A stretch of DNA of 24,361 nucleotides, taken from a virus. Below are positions 22,204 to 24,361 of the stretch, piece after piece. The position numbers and the translations under genes were made by a program. The notes below the pieces were generated by a model. It saw only the letters and a program-made list of their open reading frames with translations. It was not told the DNA's origin and ran no database searches. Location of the stretch: the IMG/VR virus record IMGVR_UViG_3300042988_000338, positions 1 to 24,361 of that record; one strand, given 5' to 3'. Every line of letters starts with the position of its first letter. The first letter of the stretch is position 1.

Positions 22204-22821
22204 ATGATTACAGTAATTAGAAACAGTATTGCAGTCACAGGTAAGAAATTTAAACTTAATTTCCCTACCTTGTTTGTAGCAGAAGGACGTCCAGACTATC
22301 CTACCGCTCCACCTAAATTTTCTTATCAGGCCGTAGTGCGTGACCCTGAGGTTATTGAAGCGCTTAAAGAAGCGGCTAAAGCTACTTTAGAGTTCAAACA
22401 AGTTTCTGCTAAAGAAACAAAACGAATCCTTGAATCCTTCTTCAATGACGGTAACGAAGTACTCGTGTCTGAATACGTGGATAAAGTGGCCACAGGTAAT
22501 AAAATAGTTCCTCCAGAGATGGAAGACGCAGTGTATTTCAGAGTCATTAGCTCAACCCCAATGGATATTTCGGGAGTTCATCCTGAAACAAAAGAAAAAG
22601 TAACTCTGATGACTGCAGCCGATGGGTATGTAGGGGAAGGTGAAGCTACTAACCGCCACCCGTACGCTCCTAAATGGGTTGAGGCGGATGTAGGTATTAA
22701 CTTTTGCTATGTAGCTAAAGCAGGTAAGCTAGTAGCTTATGGTAAGTCATTAAAACTTTATCCTAAAGAGCTTGCAGAATCTGTTAATTTAACTCAGATT
22801 TTAGAGGATATGGGTGAATGA
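22204..22821 (+). CDS. Putative ssDNA-binding protein (DUF2815-like)
   Basis: 205 residues, strand-rich with an acidic C-terminus (NLTQILEDMGE), a feature of phage ssDNA-binding proteins. The opening RNSIAVTGKKFKLNFPTLFVAEGRPDY..PPKFSYQAVV resembles DUF2815 proteins, which are often located with helicase and nuclease genes and have an OB-type fold. Here it lies between the SF3 helicase and VRR-NUC genes. It would coat single-stranded DNA made during replication and recombination. AAGGA stands about 8 nt before the ATG. The family match is from motif memory, so I rate it moderate. Confidence 0.55.
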   Translation: MITVIRNSIAVTGKKFKLNFPTLFVAEGRPDYPTAPPKFSYQAVVRDPEVIEALKEAAKATLEFKQVSAKETKRILESFFNDGNEVLVSEYVDKVATGNKIVPPEMEDAVYFRVISSTPMDISGVHPETKEKVTLMTAADGYVGEGEATNRHPYAPKWVEADVGINFCYVAKAGKLVAYGKSLKLYPKELAESVNLTQILEDMGE

Positions 22822-23087
22822 ACGAGTCAGGGTTTACTGGAAAATGTAAGAGACTGGTAGGAGGGACTTGGATAAGATTGAAAAGCCAATCTCAAACAGG
22901 TCTCCCCGACTGGATGGTACTTAAAAATTTAAAAGTAGCCTTCGTTGAAATGAAAGCTCCAGGTGAACTAGCAAGACCTGCTCAAATAGTTAAAGGCCGA
23001 AACCTCTCTAAAAAAAGCGGGTGGCCTTTTATGGTTGTTAACTCTGAGGACGCTGCAAATGAACTTAAACGATATTTTGAAGCGTAG
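22818..23087 (+). CDS. VRR-NUC domain nuclease
   Basis: 89 residues, a bare VRR-NUC domain: an acidic Glu3 near the start, G-L-P-D at 28-31, E-M-K at 44-46, Gln56 and Gly68 (SKKSGWPF). These match the PD-(D/E)XK-like order with Asp31, Glu44 and Lys46 as active site. Phage stand-alone VRR-NUC proteins resemble Holliday-junction or flap endonucleases. It is placed between the ssDNA-binding and SF2 helicase genes, and its start overlaps the previous stop as ATGA. Confidence 0.85.
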   Translation: MNESGFTGKCKRLVGGTWIRLKSQSQTGLPDWMVLKNLKVAFVEMKAPGELARPAQIVKGRNLSKKSGWPFMVVNSEDAANELKRYFEA

Positions 23088-24361
23088 AGACGACTTAGTC
23101 GATCAGATAGTGGAAAAGATGAAAGAGAAGAAGCGCTGTCATCTTTACGCCTATGCCGGCTTTGGAAAAACGAACATCGTTCAAAGGCTTGTCCGCGAAT
23201 TAAAACTAAAAAGCGTCTTATATGTTAAACCTGCCTCGGATAAAGAGGCTAATAAATCACGCTTTGTAGACTATCCTCAAATAGAATTGATATCTTACGC
23301 CTCTTTACATAAAGCGGCTAAAACCTCTTATGACCTTGTAATAGCTGACGAGTCCGACAATCTCGCCTCGTTCAGAGTTCGAGGAGGTTCTAAACGGGCT
23401 AAGATGCTGTTTAAAATAGCTGCAAAGAGTCCAAGATTCATAGGATTGTCAGCTACCTTATATAGAGAGAATCCTCTTAGTTTATATGGCGTGCAGACTT
23501 TTGTGGATTTTGGAGAGGCTTTAGGCAGATACTTCTCAGACTTCGGCAATAAATACTTTACAGCCTATCAAAGAGAGAATTTTACGTTATACAAAGAAAA
23601 ACCTGACACACTGTCTCGAATAGCTGCTGACATGTCTAAAGACGTTATCACCGTTCAGTACTCAGAAATTTTCGGAGACTTGCCGGAATATGACCTTAAG
23701 TATTTGAAAGTCCCTTTAGACGCAGAAATTATGCAAGCGTTAAGATCCTTAGAAAATGAGAGCTGTCTAGGCACCAGAACAGTTAGCGCAGGCATCACTC
23801 GTATATCTTTAATGTTGCAAGTGGCTTCAGGCTTCTATATGGAAGAAGATTTGTCAGAAAAACGTGTACAAACTTCGGACAGAGATTGTGTAACGCTAAG
23901 TGATAATAGGTTTGAAGCATGTTGGGCTAAGATACACGAGTTAGTTAAACAAGGCAAGAAAGTTGTAGTATTCGCTAATTTTTTATATGAGCAAAACAGG
24001 TTGTATGAGGGGTTACGTGGAATAAAGGCTTCCATTTTTGGAAAAACAGTTAAAAAAGAGCAGGGTTTGAAGGATTTTATTACTGGAGACACTCAAGTGC
24101 TTATCAGCCACGCTGAAACTTTAGGCGTAGGTGTGGACGGACTTCAGAAAGTATGCAGCGATATGATATTCTTCAACGTAGGCATCTCGCTTAGACAGTT
24201 TTACCAGGCTACTGCTAGAATCTCTACACCTCGACAGCTTCTAGGAGGCGGCAAACTTACGTTAGAAGATTACGCTAAAGGAACCGTACCTACTGTATGG
24301 GTACTTACCTCAGATGCCTTGATCGAGAAGGAAGTAGCAAAAGCGTTAGATAAAAAATCTT
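23059..24361 (+). CDS. SF2 helicase (partial, N-terminal 434 residues)
   Basis: The frame is open to the window end. The ATG has GAGGA about 8 nt upstream and lies 29 nt inside the VRR-NUC gene. Visible motifs are Walker A AGFGKT (33-38), Walker B ADESD (96-100), motif III SAT (131-133), motif V near ISHAETLGVGVDG and motif VI QATARIS (383-389). The protein is a superfamily 2 helicase of the DEAD/DEAH-like group, close to phage replication and recombination helicases. Together with the VRR-NUC and SSB-like genes it would handle branched DNA. A DNA polymerase gene is expected beyond the window. Which DNA it prefers cannot be seen here. Confidence 0.85.
   Translation, partial: MNLNDILKRRDDLVDQIVEKMKEKKRCHLYAYAGFGKTNIVQRLVRELKLKSVLYVKPASDKEANKSRFVDYPQIELISYASLHKAAKTSYDLVIADESDNLASFRVRGGSKRAKMLFKIAAKSPRFIGLSATLYRENPLSLYGVQTFVDFGEALGRYFSDFGNKYFTAYQRENFTLYKEKPDTLSRIAADMSKDVITVQYSEIFGDLPEYDLKYLKVPLDAEIMQALRSLENESCLGTRTVSAGITRISLMLQVASGFYMEEDLSEKRVQTSDRDCVTLSDNRFEACWAKIHELVKQGKKVVVFANFLYEQNRLYEGLRGIKASIFGKTVKKEQGLKDFITGDTQVLISHAETLGVGVDGLQKVCSDMIFFNVGISLRQFYQATARISTPRQLLGGGKLTLEDYAKGTVPTVWVLTSDALIEKEVAKALDKKS

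Noticed and set aside
1-24361. CRISPR array, tRNA genes, integrase, reverse-transcriptase cassette or insertion sequences
   Set aside because: I found no regularly spaced repeats, no tRNA-like folds, and no such proteins; absence of tRNAs is by eye only.

Overview
The window is part of the genome of a tailed, short-tailed (podovirus-like) bacteriophage, cut at both ends inside genes. Evidence for this is a divergent two-operon layout, ATGA and TAATG gene junctions, strong Shine-Dalgarno (SD) sites, a complete head-assembly set, a P22/T7-style adaptor and nozzle, no tape-measure, tube or sheath gene, and a lytic transglycosylase domain in a tail-end virion protein. Bacterial sigma70-type promoters and a GH19 endolysin suggest a Gram-negative host; the host species cannot be read from the sequence. 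No integrase, repressor, tRNA, CRISPR array or insertion sequence was seen.

Left half (minus strand, about 12.4 kb down to 1) is the late operon. In transcription order it holds two small membrane proteins, the large terminase, a 57-residue ORF, the portal, a zinc-ribbon protein, scaffold, major capsid protein, a capsid cement-like protein, a 175-residue protein, the head-tail adaptor, the tail nozzle, two virion-type proteins of unknown role and a transglycosylase-containing protein that leaves the window. Two internal promoters with perfect TTGACA boxes lie before the capsid gene and after the cement gene. Each is tied to an inverted repeat or stem-loop that could tune expression of the most abundant virion proteins.

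The centre (12.39-12.92 kb) is a non-coding divergent control region with repeated CTGTGAG words. A near-consensus rightward promoter at its right end (TTGACA, 16 bp, TATAAT) starts the early operon.

Right half (plus strand, 12.99 kb to the end) starts with small genes of unknown function, including a tandem pair of paralogs. A 180-bp A+T-rich element bounded by perfect 14-bp inverted repeats follows and is the best candidate for a replication origin. After more small genes come a PD-(D/E)XK nuclease, a lysis block (a secreted ClpP-like serine protease, a holin candidate and a GH19 endolysin), a dNMP kinase, and a replication block: coiled-coil protein, primase/SF3 helicase, putative ssDNA-binding protein, VRR-NUC nuclease and an SF2 helicase that runs off the window. 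A DNA polymerase would be expected just downstream.

Most unusual are the exported ClpP-like protease next to the lysis genes, the inverted repeat that could hide the capsid SD only in read-through mRNA, the 5'-terminal GAAA stem-loop, the origin-like element, and the chain of small genes whose SD sites also encode similar C-terminal tails on the preceding proteins.
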